Below are positions 15,149 through 22,799 of a DNA stretch of 40,223 bases, piece after piece (positions within the stretch are counted from its first letter, which is position 1; each line of letters starts with the position of its first letter). The stretch comes from Clostridiales bacterium. Lineage in GTDB: Bacteria > Bacillota > Clostridia > Oscillospirales > Oscillospiraceae. The stretch is from assembly GCA_022786995.1 (NCBI GenBank), contig JALFUW010000034.1, forward strand, positions 1-40,223. Direction: 5' to 3'. Position numbers and translations under genes: made by a program. Below the pieces are notes generated by a model. The model was not told the origin of the DNA. It saw nothing but the letters and a program-made list of their open reading frames with translations, and searched no databases.

Positions 15149-16899
15149 GGCTTTATTCCTTTGCTCTTTTGCATTTTTTCCCGCAGAAGCATAATGTCCT
15201 CTTCTGTCTTTGTTTGGGATTTCTGGTATTCTTCGCGGATGGTGCGGGCGCAGTCGGCAAGGCCCTGATGGTTCACAGGCCCGGTAAGCCGCTGGGTGAT
15301 GCCCGCGAGACAGGCCATTTCCTCCGGGGTAAAATCCGTCAAGCCGGACAGGGAGACTTCCAGCCCCTGACGGTAACGGCTTAGCAACTGAGAAAACGCC
15401 CTTCCCATGAATTCGCTGGAAAACATCTCCGGCTTTAGTTCCGGGATTTCCCCGAACAGAGCAGGCTCTTTCAAGATTTGCGCCAGCACCACTTCCTCCG
15501 CCCGGGCGGACTTTACATTGTCATAGTGCAGCTTTTTGTCCGTCGGCTGTAAATTGCGCACAGGAGACAGGTCGATCTTCTCCTGCTTTTTCTTCTCCTG
15601 ATAGGTGCGCCGCTTAAAAGCCCGGCCCACTTCCAGCTTCATGGCCTCCATGCTGATGCCCGCGGCTTCCGCCACCCGGTTACCGTAGACCTCCCGCTGG
15701 ACAGAGCTGCTCAGGCTGCTGATGAGTTCCGCGGATTCCTGCAAATATTTGACCTTCTGGTCATCGTCCCGCAAGTCGTATTTTTTCAAAATGGCATTCA
15801 GCTGGTATTCCACCCGGTTGGAGGATTCCTCTAAAAGGAGCTTAAAGCGGTCGGCGCCAAACTTTTTCAGGAATTCATCCGGGTCCTTGGCGTCCCGCAT
15901 TTTCAGCACCTTCACCTGCAAACCGGTCTTTTCCAGAATTGGGATGGCCCGCTGGGTGGCGTTCTGGCCCGCCTCGTCGCCGTCGTAAATGAGCACCACC
16001 TGTTCGGTGTAACGGGAGAGCAGATTGGCTCCGTCCTCGGTCAGAGCGGTGCCCAGGGAGGCAACGGCGCAGTCAAAGCCAAACTGGTGCAGGGCGATGG
16101 CATCCATGTAGCCCTCCACCAGGATCAAGTAGCCAAGCTTGCTCTTTTTCGCCAGATTCAGGGCAAACAGGTTCTTTCGCTTGTTAAAAATCAGGGTTTC
16201 CGGGGAGTTTAAGTACTTAGCGGCGGACTTGTCCTGATTGTTCATAATCCGCCCGCCGAAGCCGATGACGTTGCCCCGCACATCAATGATGGGGAACATC
16301 AGCCGGTCGCGGAAACGGTCAAATAGATTACCGTTCTTCCGGGAAACGGTGACAAGGCCGGAATCCCGCAGCTCCTGATCGGTATAGCCCTTGGTTCTCA
16401 GCCAGTCCACCAGTGACGTCCAGCTGTCCGGGGCATAACCGATGCCAAATTTCGTCAGGATGGACTTTGGCATACCCCGTCCGGCGGCGTATTGCAGGGC
16501 ATTGGCGCCAACCGGGGCATAGAGCTGGCTGTGGTAGAACCGGGCCGCTTCCTTGTGCAGCGCCCACAGCCGCTCCTGCTGACGGTAGCGGGACTGGTAC
16601 TGCTCATCCTCCGGCACCTCCATGCCTGCCCGTTTTGCCAGGGCGCGAACCGCGTCCGGGTAGCTTAAGCCCTCAATTTCCATTTCAAAATTGATGACGC
16701 TGCCGCCCTTGTGGCAGCCAAAGCAATAGTAGATACCCTTGTCGGGGGCGACGGAGAAGGAAGCGGTTTTCTCCCCGTGGAAGGGGCAAAGGCCAAACAG
16801 GTTGGAGCCGGACCGCTTCAGGTTCACATACTGCCCAACCACGTCTTCGATTGGATTCCGGGCGGTCAGCTCGTCTAAAAATGCCGGTGGAAACGCCAT
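15145..16899 (-). CDS. dnaG: DNA primase
   Basis: Synthesises RNA primers at the replication fork. The 584-residue protein starts with the CHC2 zinc finger (Cys38, His41, Cys59, Cys62; CPFHGEKTASFSV and CFGCHKGG). The catalytic core follows, with the Toprim motifs LVEGYMDAI and IYDGDEAGQ, and then a helicase-binding C-terminal part. The start is the ATG at 16897-16899 behind GAGGAGGGGG; the frame extends further upstream without conserved residues. It overlaps the sigma gene by 4 bases and follows dgt by 111 bases that contain two promoter-like sequences. Confidence 0.96.
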   Translation of the reverse strand: MAFPPAFLDELTARNPIEDVVGQYVNLKRSGSNLFGLCPFHGEKTASFSVAPDKGIYYCFGCHKGGSVINFEMEIEGLSYPDAVRALAKRAGMEVPEDEQYQSRYRQQERLWALHKEAARFYHSQLYAPVGANALQYAAGRGMPKSILTKFGIGYAPDSWTSLVDWLRTKGYTDQELRDSGLVTVSRKNGNLFDRFRDRLMFPIIDVRGNVIGFGGRIMNNQDKSAAKYLNSPETLIFNKRKNLFALNLAKKSKLGYLILVEGYMDAIALHQFGFDCAVASLGTALTEDGANLLSRYTEQVVLIYDGDEAGQNATQRAIPILEKTGLQVKVLKMRDAKDPDEFLKKFGADRFKLLLEESSNRVEYQLNAILKKYDLRDDDQKVKYLQESAELISSLSSSVQREVYGNRVAEAAGISMEAMKLEVGRAFKRRTYQEKKKQEKIDLSPVRNLQPTDKKLHYDNVKSARAEEVVLAQILKEPALFGEIPELKPEMFSSEFMGRAFSQLLSRYRQGLEVSLSGLTDFTPEEMACLAGITQRLTGPVNHQGLADCARTIREEYQKSQTKTEEDIMLLREKMQKSKGIKP

Positions 16900-16952
16900 A
16901 TTCCCCCTCCTCTCTGATGTCGTAACACATGCCATAGGTAATCGAATTGACA

Positions 16953-16982
16953 ATTAAAATCATGATCTGCCTGCTGAGTCAA
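16953..16982 (-). promoter_or_regulatory. Proximal promoter of dnaG
   Basis: Reverse-strand TTGACT (16977-16982), 18-base spacer, TTTAAT (16953-16958), both matching five of six bases. The -10 lies next to a short AATTGTCAATT palindrome (16945-16955) resembling the heptamer repeats found elsewhere in the window. Confidence 0.55.
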
Positions 16983-16999
16983 CCCAATCAGCGCCGTAT

Positions 17000-17028
17000 A
17001 TTATATCACACTATCCCCGGACGTTCCA
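17000..17028 (-). promoter_or_regulatory. Distal promoter of dnaG, overlapping the end of dgt
   Basis: Reverse-strand TATAAT (17000-17005) with a weak TGGAAC (17023-17028) 17 bases upstream. The -35 half lies in the last codons of dgt. The perfect -10 is the main support. Confidence 0.5.
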
Positions 17029-18024
17029 GCCCATGGGAATGAAAATCTCCGTATATTTGTCAACAGCGTAGTTGTCAGTCATGCCCGCGATGTAGTCACA
17101 GACCGTGCGCTCCATGCCGTCAAAGGACAGCTGGGGCTGAAAATCTTCCGGCAGAGCCTCCGGGTGCGCGATATAGTATTCAAAGAGCCGGGCCAGCATG
17201 GCTTTTGCTTTGCTCTCCTCCCCTTTTGCCACGGGATTGCGGTAAACCCGCTCAAACATAAAGCTGCGCAGGTCTTTCAGGGCTTTCTCAACCTGGGGTG
17301 TCAGGCAGATAGCGCCGGCTTCCCGGGAGGTGCGGATAATGTCGGTAACCAACGTGTTAATCCGGCTGCTGTGGGTATACCCCAGAAGCTCTGTGATCTC
17401 CCGGGGCAAATCTTCATTGGTCAGGATTCCCGCCCGGATGGCATCGTCGATGTCGTGATTGACGTAGGCAATTTGATCGCTGCGGCGGACAATCTGTCCT
17501 TCCAGCGTTTCCGGCCAGGTTTCTCCCGTGTGTCCTACGATGCCCATGCGGACTTCATAGCTCAGGTTCAAGCCCATGCCGTCCTTTTCCAGCACGTCCA
17601 CCACCCGCAGACTTTGCTCATTATGTCGGAATGGCGTTCCCATGCACTGGGAAAGCGCCGCTTCTCCGGCGTGACCGAAGGGGGTATGACCCAGATCATG
17701 GCCCATGGCGATGGCTTCCGACAGGTCTTCATTCAGGCCCAGCGCCCGGGTGATGGTGCCCGCGATGCGGGAGACTTCAAGAGTATGGGTCATGCGGGTG
17801 CGGTAATGATCGCCCTCAGGCTGCAAAAACACCTGAGTCTTGTGCATCAGACGGCGGAACGCCTTGCTGTGAACAATGCGGTCGATATCCCGCTGATAGC
17901 AGGTACGCACGTCCTCCTCCCGGGGCTCTTCGTACCGGGGGCGGCCCCGGCTTTTGTCCGCAAAGGCAGCCAGGGGATTCAGCCGCTTGTGCTCCAAATG
18001 CTCCAGTTCTTCTTTTACCGTCAT
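17011..18024 (-). CDS. dgt: Deoxyguanosinetriphosphate triphosphohydrolase-like HD protein
   Basis: Hydrolyses dNTPs to the nucleoside and triphosphate. The 337-residue HD-superfamily protein shows the metal site His73/His80 in HYRTRMTHTLEV, His109-Asp110 in AMGHDLGHTPFGHAGE, and the later DQIAYVNHDIDDA with the distal Asp. RPRYEEPREEDVRTCYQRDIDRI is the family N-terminus. The length (about 340) fits the short Dgt-like type rather than the E. coli enzyme (about 505). The start is the ATG at 18022-18024 behind GGGGTG. An upstream in-frame extension would translate the heptamer repeats of element A and is rejected. The dgt-dnaG-sigma order is common in Clostridia. Confidence 0.92.
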   Translation of the reverse strand: MTVKEELEHLEHKRLNPLAAFADKSRGRPRYEEPREEDVRTCYQRDIDRIVHSKAFRRLMHKTQVFLQPEGDHYRTRMTHTLEVSRIAGTITRALGLNEDLSEAIAMGHDLGHTPFGHAGEAALSQCMGTPFRHNEQSLRVVDVLEKDGMGLNLSYEVRMGIVGHTGETWPETLEGQIVRRSDQIAYVNHDIDDAIRAGILTNEDLPREITELLGYTHSSRINTLVTDIIRTSREAGAICLTPQVEKALKDLRSFMFERVYRNPVAKGEESKAKAMLARLFEYYIAHPEALPEDFQPQLSFDGMERTVCDYIAGMTDNYAVDKYTEIFIPMGWNVRG

Positions 18025-18043
18025 AGTAACACCCCGCAATGCA

Positions 18044-18157
18044 ATTGAAAATTGATAATTGACAGTTGACAATTTCAAATTATAGTATCGTGTTGCCTTT
18101 CAATTATCCCAGCAGGGGATTCCATCATTGTCAATTGTTCACTGTCAATTGTCAATT
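18044..18157. repeat. Repeat element A: inverted heptamer arrays around a hairpin core
   Basis: The left array (18044-18071) is four 7-base units of the form ATTGAMA or GTTGACA. The right array (18129-18156) is four units TGTCAAT/TGTTCAC, the reverse complement. The core of about 57 bases contains ATCCC-AGCA-GGGGAT (18106-18120). It fills the gap between the yigZ stop (1 base away) and dgt. The same design recurs as element B at 35072-35206, where the hairpin is nearest the other array, so the two copies lie in opposite orientation. No coding capacity. Confidence 0.8.
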
Positions 18158-18158
18158 C

Positions 18159-18782
18159 TTATACTGGAAATGCCCTATACTCCTGACCGACCTCCATGCC
18201 CTCTACGGTGCCGGAGGTCATATCCGTGAGTCTATCCAGAAATTTCTGGGTCTGGGCCTCGGGAAACAGCAGCTCCAGCTCCACCTCGGCACCGAAATCC
18301 GTATTGCGGATGATGCCGCCGAAGGCCTCCACTTCCAGCTTGACCCGCTCGTAAAAATTGTAGGGACAGGGCACATACAGAACCGTCCACACCCGCTTCA
18401 TGGATTTGCCCGCCGCGTCCACGGCAATTTTCGCGCCCTTGGTATAAGCCCGCACCAGCCCCCCGGCGCCCAGCAGGATCCCGCCGAAATACCGGGTGAC
18501 CACGCAGACTACATTATATAAATTTTCCCGCTGCAAAACCTGCAGCATGGGCATTCCCGCCGTGCCGCCGGGCTCGCCGTCATCGGAAAACCGCACCGCG
18601 CCGTCCCGGAGGATGTAAGCCCAGCAGTTGTGGGTAGCGTCATAATGCTGCTTCTTCATTTCCTGAATCCGGGCCAGCGCTTCCTCCTCGGTTTCTACGG
18701 GCCAGATTCTGCCGATAAAGCGGGACTTTTTTTCGATGAATTCCGCTTCCCCAAATTGGGTCGGGACAAGGTATTCGTCCAA
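18159..18782 (-). CDS. yigZ: YigZ/IMPACT family protein
   Basis: A 207-residue member of the UPF0029/IMPACT family; biochemical role not settled, eukaryotic relatives influence translation control. The IMPACT signature is clear: EKKSRFIGRIWPV, KKQHYDATHNCWAYIL, SDDGEPGGTAGMPML, VTRYFGGILLGAGGLVRAY. A C-terminal ferredoxin-like domain (VPCPYNFYERVKLEVEAFGG) completes it. The start codon is TTG at 18780-18782, ten bases after the AAGGAG contained in the last codons of hflX, 4 bases between the genes. Translation is thus probably coupled to hflX. Its stop lies one base from repeat element A. Confidence 0.92.
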   Translation of the reverse strand: MDEYLVPTQFGEAEFIEKKSRFIGRIWPVETEEEALARIQEMKKQHYDATHNCWAYILRDGAVRFSDDGEPGGTAGMPMLQVLQRENLYNVVCVVTRYFGGILLGAGGLVRAYTKGAKIAVDAAGKSMKRVWTVLYVPCPYNFYERVKLEVEAFGGIIRNTDFGAEVELELLFPEAQTQKFLDRLTDMTSGTVEGMEVGQEYRAFPV

Positions 18783-18786
18783 GGGT

Positions 18787-20055
18787 TCAGCACTCCTTCA
18801 CAACGTACTCCCGGAGCCGTCCGTAAAGAATGGCGTCCAGAACCGTCTCCACTTCGATGCCCTCGTCGGTATACTCCACCTTTTTCACCTGGGCGTTATC
18901 ATGGAGAGTCTCCACCATACCGCCCTTGGAATAGGGAAAACGCAGAAGCACATGATGTCGGGAATGGCCCAGAGCTTCCTCGATGGCTTTCAAAAGGCCA
19001 TCCATATTCTTGCCCTTCTTGGCGGAGATGGCGACGCAGTCCTTGCCCATGGGAATGTCTTCAGAGTACACAAGATCCGCCTTGTTGTAGCACCGCAAAA
19101 CGGGGGTATCCGGCTTTGCCAGTTTGGCAATCAGCTTGTCCACCACTGCCACATGGGCTTCCAGATCCGGGTCGGACACATCGATGACGTGCAGCAGAAG
19201 ATCGGCGTATTCCAGCTCCTCCAGGGTCGCGTGGAAGGCGTTCACCAGATGGTGGGGAAGCTTGGCGATGAAGCCAACGGTATCAGATAGAATGACGTCT
19301 AAATTGTCGGAAACCGTCAGCTGCCGGGAGGTGGTATCCAGCGTGTCAAACAGCCGGTTATTGGCGGGGATTCCCGCGTTTGTCAACTGATTCAGGAGTG
19401 TAGATTTACCTGCGTTGGTGTAGCCCACGATGGCAACCACGGGAATGGAGTTCTTCATCCGCCGCTCCCGCTGGACGGCACGCACCTTGCGCACCTGCTC
19501 CAGCTCGTCCTCCAGCCGGGCGATTCGTTCCCGGATGTGACGCCGGTCGGTTTCCAGCTTGGTTTCGCCGGGGCCCCGGGTGCCGATGCCGCCGCCTTGG
19601 CGGGACAGGCTCACGCCCATACCGGAAAGCCGTGGTAACAGATACTTATACTGAGCCAGCTCCACCTGCAAGCGTCCTTCTTTCGTCTTGGCCCGCTGGG
19701 CGAAAATGTCCAGAATCAGGGCGCTGCGGTCCAGTACCGTCACGCCGATGATCTCCTCCAGCGCCCGGATATTGCCGGGAGACAGCTCGTTGTCGAAAAT
19801 CACCATGGTGGACGCGGTGGCTTCCACCAGCATCCGCACCTCCTGAGCCTTGCCCTCGCCGATAAAGCTGTGGGAATCGGGGGTATGGCGGTTCTGCAGC
19901 ACCTTGCCGGTGCAGAAGCCGCCGGCGGTTTCCAGCAGATCCTCCAGTTCTTCCAGAGATTCGGCAGTAGCCGTCTGCTCCGCCGTAAAGCAGTCAGCGT
20001 TCAGGCCAACCAGCACCGCCCGCTCCTGTACCTTCTCGTCAAAATTCGATTCCAT
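18787..20055 (-). CDS. hflX: GTPase HflX
   Basis: Ribosome-associated GTPase that splits stalled ribosomes. The 422-residue protein has the HflX N-terminal domain (LDRSALILDIFAQRAKTKEG), the glycine-rich linker GGGIGTRGPGETKLETD and a coiled segment (RERIARLEDELEQVRKVRA). The GTPase domain has GYTNAGKST at 211-219, DTVGF at 258-262 and a later NKAD. A further 60 residues form the C-terminal domain. The ATG at 20053-20055 follows TGGAGG. It has its own promoter and leads the string with yigZ. Confidence 0.96.
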   Translation of the reverse strand: MESNFDEKVQERAVLVGLNADCFTAEQTATAESLEELEDLLETAGGFCTGKVLQNRHTPDSHSFIGEGKAQEVRMLVEATASTMVIFDNELSPGNIRALEEIIGVTVLDRSALILDIFAQRAKTKEGRLQVELAQYKYLLPRLSGMGVSLSRQGGGIGTRGPGETKLETDRRHIRERIARLEDELEQVRKVRAVQRERRMKNSIPVVAIVGYTNAGKSTLLNQLTNAGIPANNRLFDTLDTTSRQLTVSDNLDVILSDTVGFIAKLPHHLVNAFHATLEELEYADLLLHVIDVSDPDLEAHVAVVDKLIAKLAKPDTPVLRCYNKADLVYSEDIPMGKDCVAISAKKGKNMDGLLKAIEEALGHSRHHVLLRFPYSKGGMVETLHDNAQVKKVEYTDEGIEVETVLDAILYGRLREYVVKEC

Positions 20056-20082
20056 AGAACCTCCAATGATATATTATTCGTT

Positions 20083-20112
20083 AGTATACCACACAAAGCA
20101 CCGGGCGGACAA
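20083..20112 (-). promoter_or_regulatory. Promoter of hflX-yigZ
   Basis: Reverse-strand TTGTCC (20107-20112), 18-base spacer, TATACT (20083-20088), 27 bases before the hflX ATG. Confidence 0.75.
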
Positions 20113-20130
20113 CTGTTTTTCTCGGAAAAA

Positions 20131-20170
20131 ACAAAAAATCCGCACCACGACGATCCGTAGTGCGGAATTT
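20131..20170 (-). terminator. Terminator of rpmE
   Basis: A 14-base stem (20136-20149 with 20156-20170, one mismatch) followed on the reverse strand by a T-run into TGTTTTTT. It begins 7 bases after the rpmE stop and isolates rpmE from hflX. Confidence 0.9.
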
Positions 20171-20177
20171 TCTGCTC

Positions 20178-20378
20178 TTACTTCAGGCCAAAACGCTTGT
20201 TGAAGCGATCAACACGTCCACCGGTGTCAACCAGCTTCTGCTTGCCGGTATAGAAAGGGTGGCACTTGGAGCAGATCTCAACACGAATGTCCTTCTTGGT
20301 AGAACCAGTGGTAAAGACATTGCCGCAGGCACAGCGGATGGTGGTCTGTTCGTACTTGGGATGGATACCTTCCTTCAT
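20178..20378 (-). CDS. rpmE: 50S ribosomal protein L31, zinc form
   Basis: A 66-residue bacterial L31: [52 protein letters not shown]. Four cysteines (16, 18, 36, 39) mark the zinc-binding C+ type, which zinc-starved cells replace with a Cys-less paralogue. The start is the ATG at 20376-20378, 8 bases after GAGG; a GTG three codons upstream overlaps the binding site. It is a single-gene unit with a good promoter and terminator. Confidence 0.97.
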   Translation of the reverse strand: MKEGIHPKYEQTTIRCACGNVFTTGSTKKDIRVEICSKCHPFYTGKQKLVDTGGRVDRFNKRFGLK

Positions 20379-20403
20379 TTCGTTCACCTCTTTCGTATCA
20401 GTT

Positions 20404-20422
20404 AAAGGGCATAAATGCCCTA
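20404..20422 (-). promoter_or_regulatory. Hairpin in the rpmE leader
   Basis: AGGGCAT-TT-ATGCCCT forms a 7-8 bp stem in the leader, about 25 bases before the rpmE start. Firmicute L31 genes often have autoregulatory leader motifs, so this may be such a site. I cannot match it to a named motif. Confidence 0.4.
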
Positions 20423-20444
20423 AGCAATCTTCAATCGCCCGGAT

Positions 20445-20473
20445 ATCATATCACAATGATTCAAAGAATGCAA
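20445..20473 (-). promoter_or_regulatory. Promoter of rpmE
   Basis: Reverse-strand TTGCAT (20468-20473), 17-base spacer, TATGAT (20445-20450). The leader is predicted to be about 60 bases long and to contain the hairpin at 20404-20422. Confidence 0.8.
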
Positions 20474-20503
20474 GTATTTTTTTCGTTTTTTTGAAAATTC
20501 CTG

Positions 20504-21727
20504 TCAGAATGCCCAGTTGCCGTTACGGAACACAGGAACCACCCGGCCATCGGCGCAAATCGCGTCAATATTCATGCTGTCGCAGCCGATCATGAAATCC
20601 TCGTGATTCATGGAATCGTTGACGCCCAGCGCCCGGCACTCCTCCAGCGTCCGATTCTGGAAATCGGAGATGGTGTCCGCAAAGCCGAAGCCCAGCGCCA
20701 GATGGCAGGCGGCATTCTCGTCAAACAGGGTGCTGTAGAACAGCAGACCGCTTTCTGCGATGGGACTTTTCTGGGGAACCAAAGCGCACTCGCCGAGGTA
20801 GGCCGCCCCCTCGTCCATGGAGATCATGGAATTCAGCAGTTCTTCCCCCTTCTCGGCTTTGGCTTCCACGGCCTTACCGTTTTCAAAGCGGATGGAGAAA
20901 TTTTCGATCAGCTGGCCCTGATAGCTCAGGGGTTTGGTTGCGTAGACGATGCCCTCAGCACAGCCCTTTTTCGGGGAGATGAAGCACTCCTCGGAGGGGA
21001 TGTTGGGGTTGAAGGCAATGCCCTGAAGGCTAACCTCCCGCCCGCCGCACCAGCGGGCTTCGGGAATCATGCCAACGGTCAGATCGGTGCCGTTTTCGGC
21101 GGTGTAGTGCAGGCTCTGGATATGCAGGCTGTTGAGGTAGTCACACCGGGCTTTCAGATCGGCATTGTGGGCTTCCCATGCGGCGATGGGGTCGTCGGTG
21201 ACCCGGGCAGTAAAGAGAATGGCCTCCCACAGCTTTTCCACGGCGGTGCTGGTACGCATTCCGGGGAAGACCTTCTTCGCCCACGCTTCTCCGGGCACGG
21301 CGGCAATGCACCACTGATCCCGGTTTTCCCGGCGGTCCCGGTAGGGCTTGATGATGGGATAGCGCATCTGGCGGGCTTCCGCTTCCTTCTCCATGTTCAC
21401 GCCCTTCAGGCCGTCCGGGTCGTCAGATTCCAGATAGATCCGGCAAGGAAGCGCCTCACAGAAATGCTCCTGCCGCGCCTTTTGCCACTCCTCCACGGTG
21501 CCAAGGGTTTTGAGACTCTGATAACGGATGGCCAGCTTTTCCAGCGGCTGGTACGACCACTCCACAATGACCTTTTTTGCCTTGGCCTTGTAGGCTTCCT
21601 CAACCACCATCTGAACAAATTCCGGCTGGTCGAGGCCGGCATAAATCATGACCTCCTGCCCTTTCTGAACGTTCACGCCGCAGCGGACAATCAGCCGGGC
21701 GTATTCCCGCAAAACAGTCTTTTTCAT
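20504..21727 (-). CDS. M29 family aminopeptidase
   Basis: A 407-residue thermophilic-type (AmpS/PepS) metallo-aminopeptidase that removes N-terminal residues from peptides; cytosolic. The N-terminal domain starts with LREYARLIVRCGVNVQKGQE and GLDQPEFVQMVVEEAY. The catalytic C-terminal domain shows NGTDLTVGM, a Glu-bearing IPSEECFISPKKG (a catalytic Glu is expected here), DEGAAYLGECALVP, the metal ligands around ENAACHLALGFG, and the final NHEDFMIG. The start is the ATG at 21725-21727, 9 bases after AAAGGAG; seven residues further upstream would place the start inside that site. It is a single-gene unit, divergent from the homocysteine methyltransferase gene. Confidence 0.92.
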   Translation of the reverse strand: MKKTVLREYARLIVRCGVNVQKGQEVMIYAGLDQPEFVQMVVEEAYKAKAKKVIVEWSYQPLEKLAIRYQSLKTLGTVEEWQKARQEHFCEALPCRIYLESDDPDGLKGVNMEKEAEARQMRYPIIKPYRDRRENRDQWCIAAVPGEAWAKKVFPGMRTSTAVEKLWEAILFTARVTDDPIAAWEAHNADLKARCDYLNSLHIQSLHYTAENGTDLTVGMIPEARWCGGREVSLQGIAFNPNIPSEECFISPKKGCAEGIVYATKPLSYQGQLIENFSIRFENGKAVEAKAEKGEELLNSMISMDEGAAYLGECALVPQKSPIAESGLLFYSTLFDENAACHLALGFGFADTISDFQNRTLEECRALGVNDSMNHEDFMIGCDSMNIDAICADGRVVPVFRNGNWAF

Positions 21728-21757
21728 TGGTATGGCTCCTTTAATCAAGTTTTCGTT

Positions 21758-21786
21758 ATGGTAGCAGATTTTTAAGAAAAGGTCAA
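21758..21786 (-). promoter_or_regulatory. Promoter of the M29 aminopeptidase gene
   Basis: Reverse-strand TTGACC (21781-21786), 17-base spacer, TACCAT (21758-21763). Its -35 box lies only 5 bases from the -35 box of the divergent promoter at 21792-21820. Confidence 0.7.
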
Positions 21787-21791
21787 TACTG

Positions 21792-21820
21792 TTGCATTCT
21801 TCCTTTTGTGCGTGTATAAT
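21792..21820 (+). promoter_or_regulatory. Promoter of the homocysteine methyltransferase gene
   Basis: TTGCAT (21792-21797), 17-base spacer, TATAAT (21815-21820); the start codon is 39 bases beyond the -10. Confidence 0.8.
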
Positions 21821-21858
21821 GCAGGTATCGTTTATTATTTGAAATGGGAGAAGTGCTT

Positions 21859-22725
21859 ATGCTGACAAGGGAACAATTACAGCAAAAAATAGCGGACGGT
21901 GTGCGGATTCTGGACGGTGCCACCGGCTCCAACCTGCGCAACGCCGGCATGCCCAAGGGCTGCTGCGCGGAGGAATGGATCCTTGCCAACCCGGAGCCGT
22001 TGGTCTCTTTACAGCGTGCCTACGCTGAAGCAGGCTCACAGATTATTTACGCCCCCACCTTTCAGGCCCAGCCCATCGCCCTGAAGGCGGTAGGTCTGGA
22101 TGATCAGACCGAACGCATCAACGAAGCGTTGGTGGCCCTGTCCCGGTCTGCCGCTCCCGGCTGTCTGATCGCCGGTGATATCACCACCCTGGCAACCTTC
22201 TGCGACAGCTGGGATGCCGAGTCCTTTGATCTGTTGGTGGAAAACTATCGCCGCCAGATCCGGGGGCTGATTGACGGCGGCGCGGATCTGCTGATCGGCG
22301 AGACACTGCTCTATCAGCAGGAAGCGGAGGCCATTCTGTGCGCCGCGGAGTTGGAGGGTGCCGGCGCTGCCATGTACAGCTTTACCATGCAGTCCGATGG
22401 CTCCCTGCTGTCCGGCGCGGACGCGGGAAAGGCTCTGAAAGCACTGGAGGATTCCGGCGCGGCTGCCGTGGGCTTCAACTGCGTGGCCGCGGATATGATG
22501 ACCCCCTACCTTGTCGCCAAGCTGCGTCGAAGCGTGAAAGTTCCTCTGATCTGCAAGCCCAACGCGGGCATTCCCACCATCGGAGATGATGGGATTGCCG
22601 TCTACTCCCAGACCCCGGCGGAATTTGCCGACGTGATGCGCCAGTGCGCAGACAACGGCGCGACCCTGCTGGGCGGCTGCTGCGGCACCGCGCCGGAATA
22701 CATCGCCGCCCTTCGCACGCTCTGA
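21859..22725 (+). CDS. Homocysteine S-methyltransferase domain protein
   Basis: A 288-residue BHMT/MetH N-terminal-type barrel that transfers a methyl group to homocysteine or a similar thiol. RILDGATGSNLRNAG opens the barrel, followed by YAPTFQAQ. The zinc ligands are Cys208 in VGFNCVAAD and the pair Cys274-Cys275 in LGGCCGTAPEY. The methyl donor is not clear: alone it resembles betaine or S-methylmethionine enzymes, but Clostridia also encode split methionine synthases in which this domain works with separate folate- and B12-binding parts. MetF lies 20 kb away in this window. The start is the ATG at 21859, 8 bases after GGGAG; an in-frame ATG five codons earlier overlaps that site. Confidence 0.9.
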   Translation: MLTREQLQQKIADGVRILDGATGSNLRNAGMPKGCCAEEWILANPEPLVSLQRAYAEAGSQIIYAPTFQAQPIALKAVGLDDQTERINEALVALSRSAAPGCLIAGDITTLATFCDSWDAESFDLLVENYRRQIRGLIDGGADLLIGETLLYQQEAEAILCAAELEGAGAAMYSFTMQSDGSLLSGADAGKALKALEDSGAAAVGFNCVAADMMTPYLVAKLRRSVKVPLICKPNAGIPTIGDDGIAVYSQTPAEFADVMRQCADNGATLLGGCCGTAPEYIAALRTL

Positions 22726-22732
22726 GACTGAT

Positions 22733-22761
22733 AAAAAAGCAGGCTGATACCTGCTTTTTTT
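22733..22761 (+). terminator. Terminator after the homocysteine methyltransferase gene
   Basis: AAAAAAGCAGG, CTGATA, CCTGCTTTTTT: an 11-bp stem with 6-base loop and a 7-base T-run, 8 bases after the stop codon. The T-run abuts the -35 box of the next promoter. Confidence 0.9.
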
Positions 22762-22762
22762 A

Positions 22763-22791
22763 TTGCCATTTTTCCCGATATTTAGTATACT
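22763..22791 (+). promoter_or_regulatory. Promoter of the E2-like membrane protein gene
   Basis: TTGCCA (22763-22768), 17-base spacer, TATACT (22786-22791). Transcription is expected to begin at 22797-22799, directly at the ATG (22800), so the mRNA would be leaderless or nearly so. Confidence 0.7.
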
Positions 22792-22799
22792 ATGTGTGT

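Noticed and set aside
18025..18078. Longer start for dgt
   Set aside because: The added residues are translated heptamer repeats; the ATG at 18024 has its own GGGGTG site.
18044..18157. CRISPR-like array
   Set aside because: Units are 7 bases, directly abutting and inverted around a core; there are no spacers and no cas genes.
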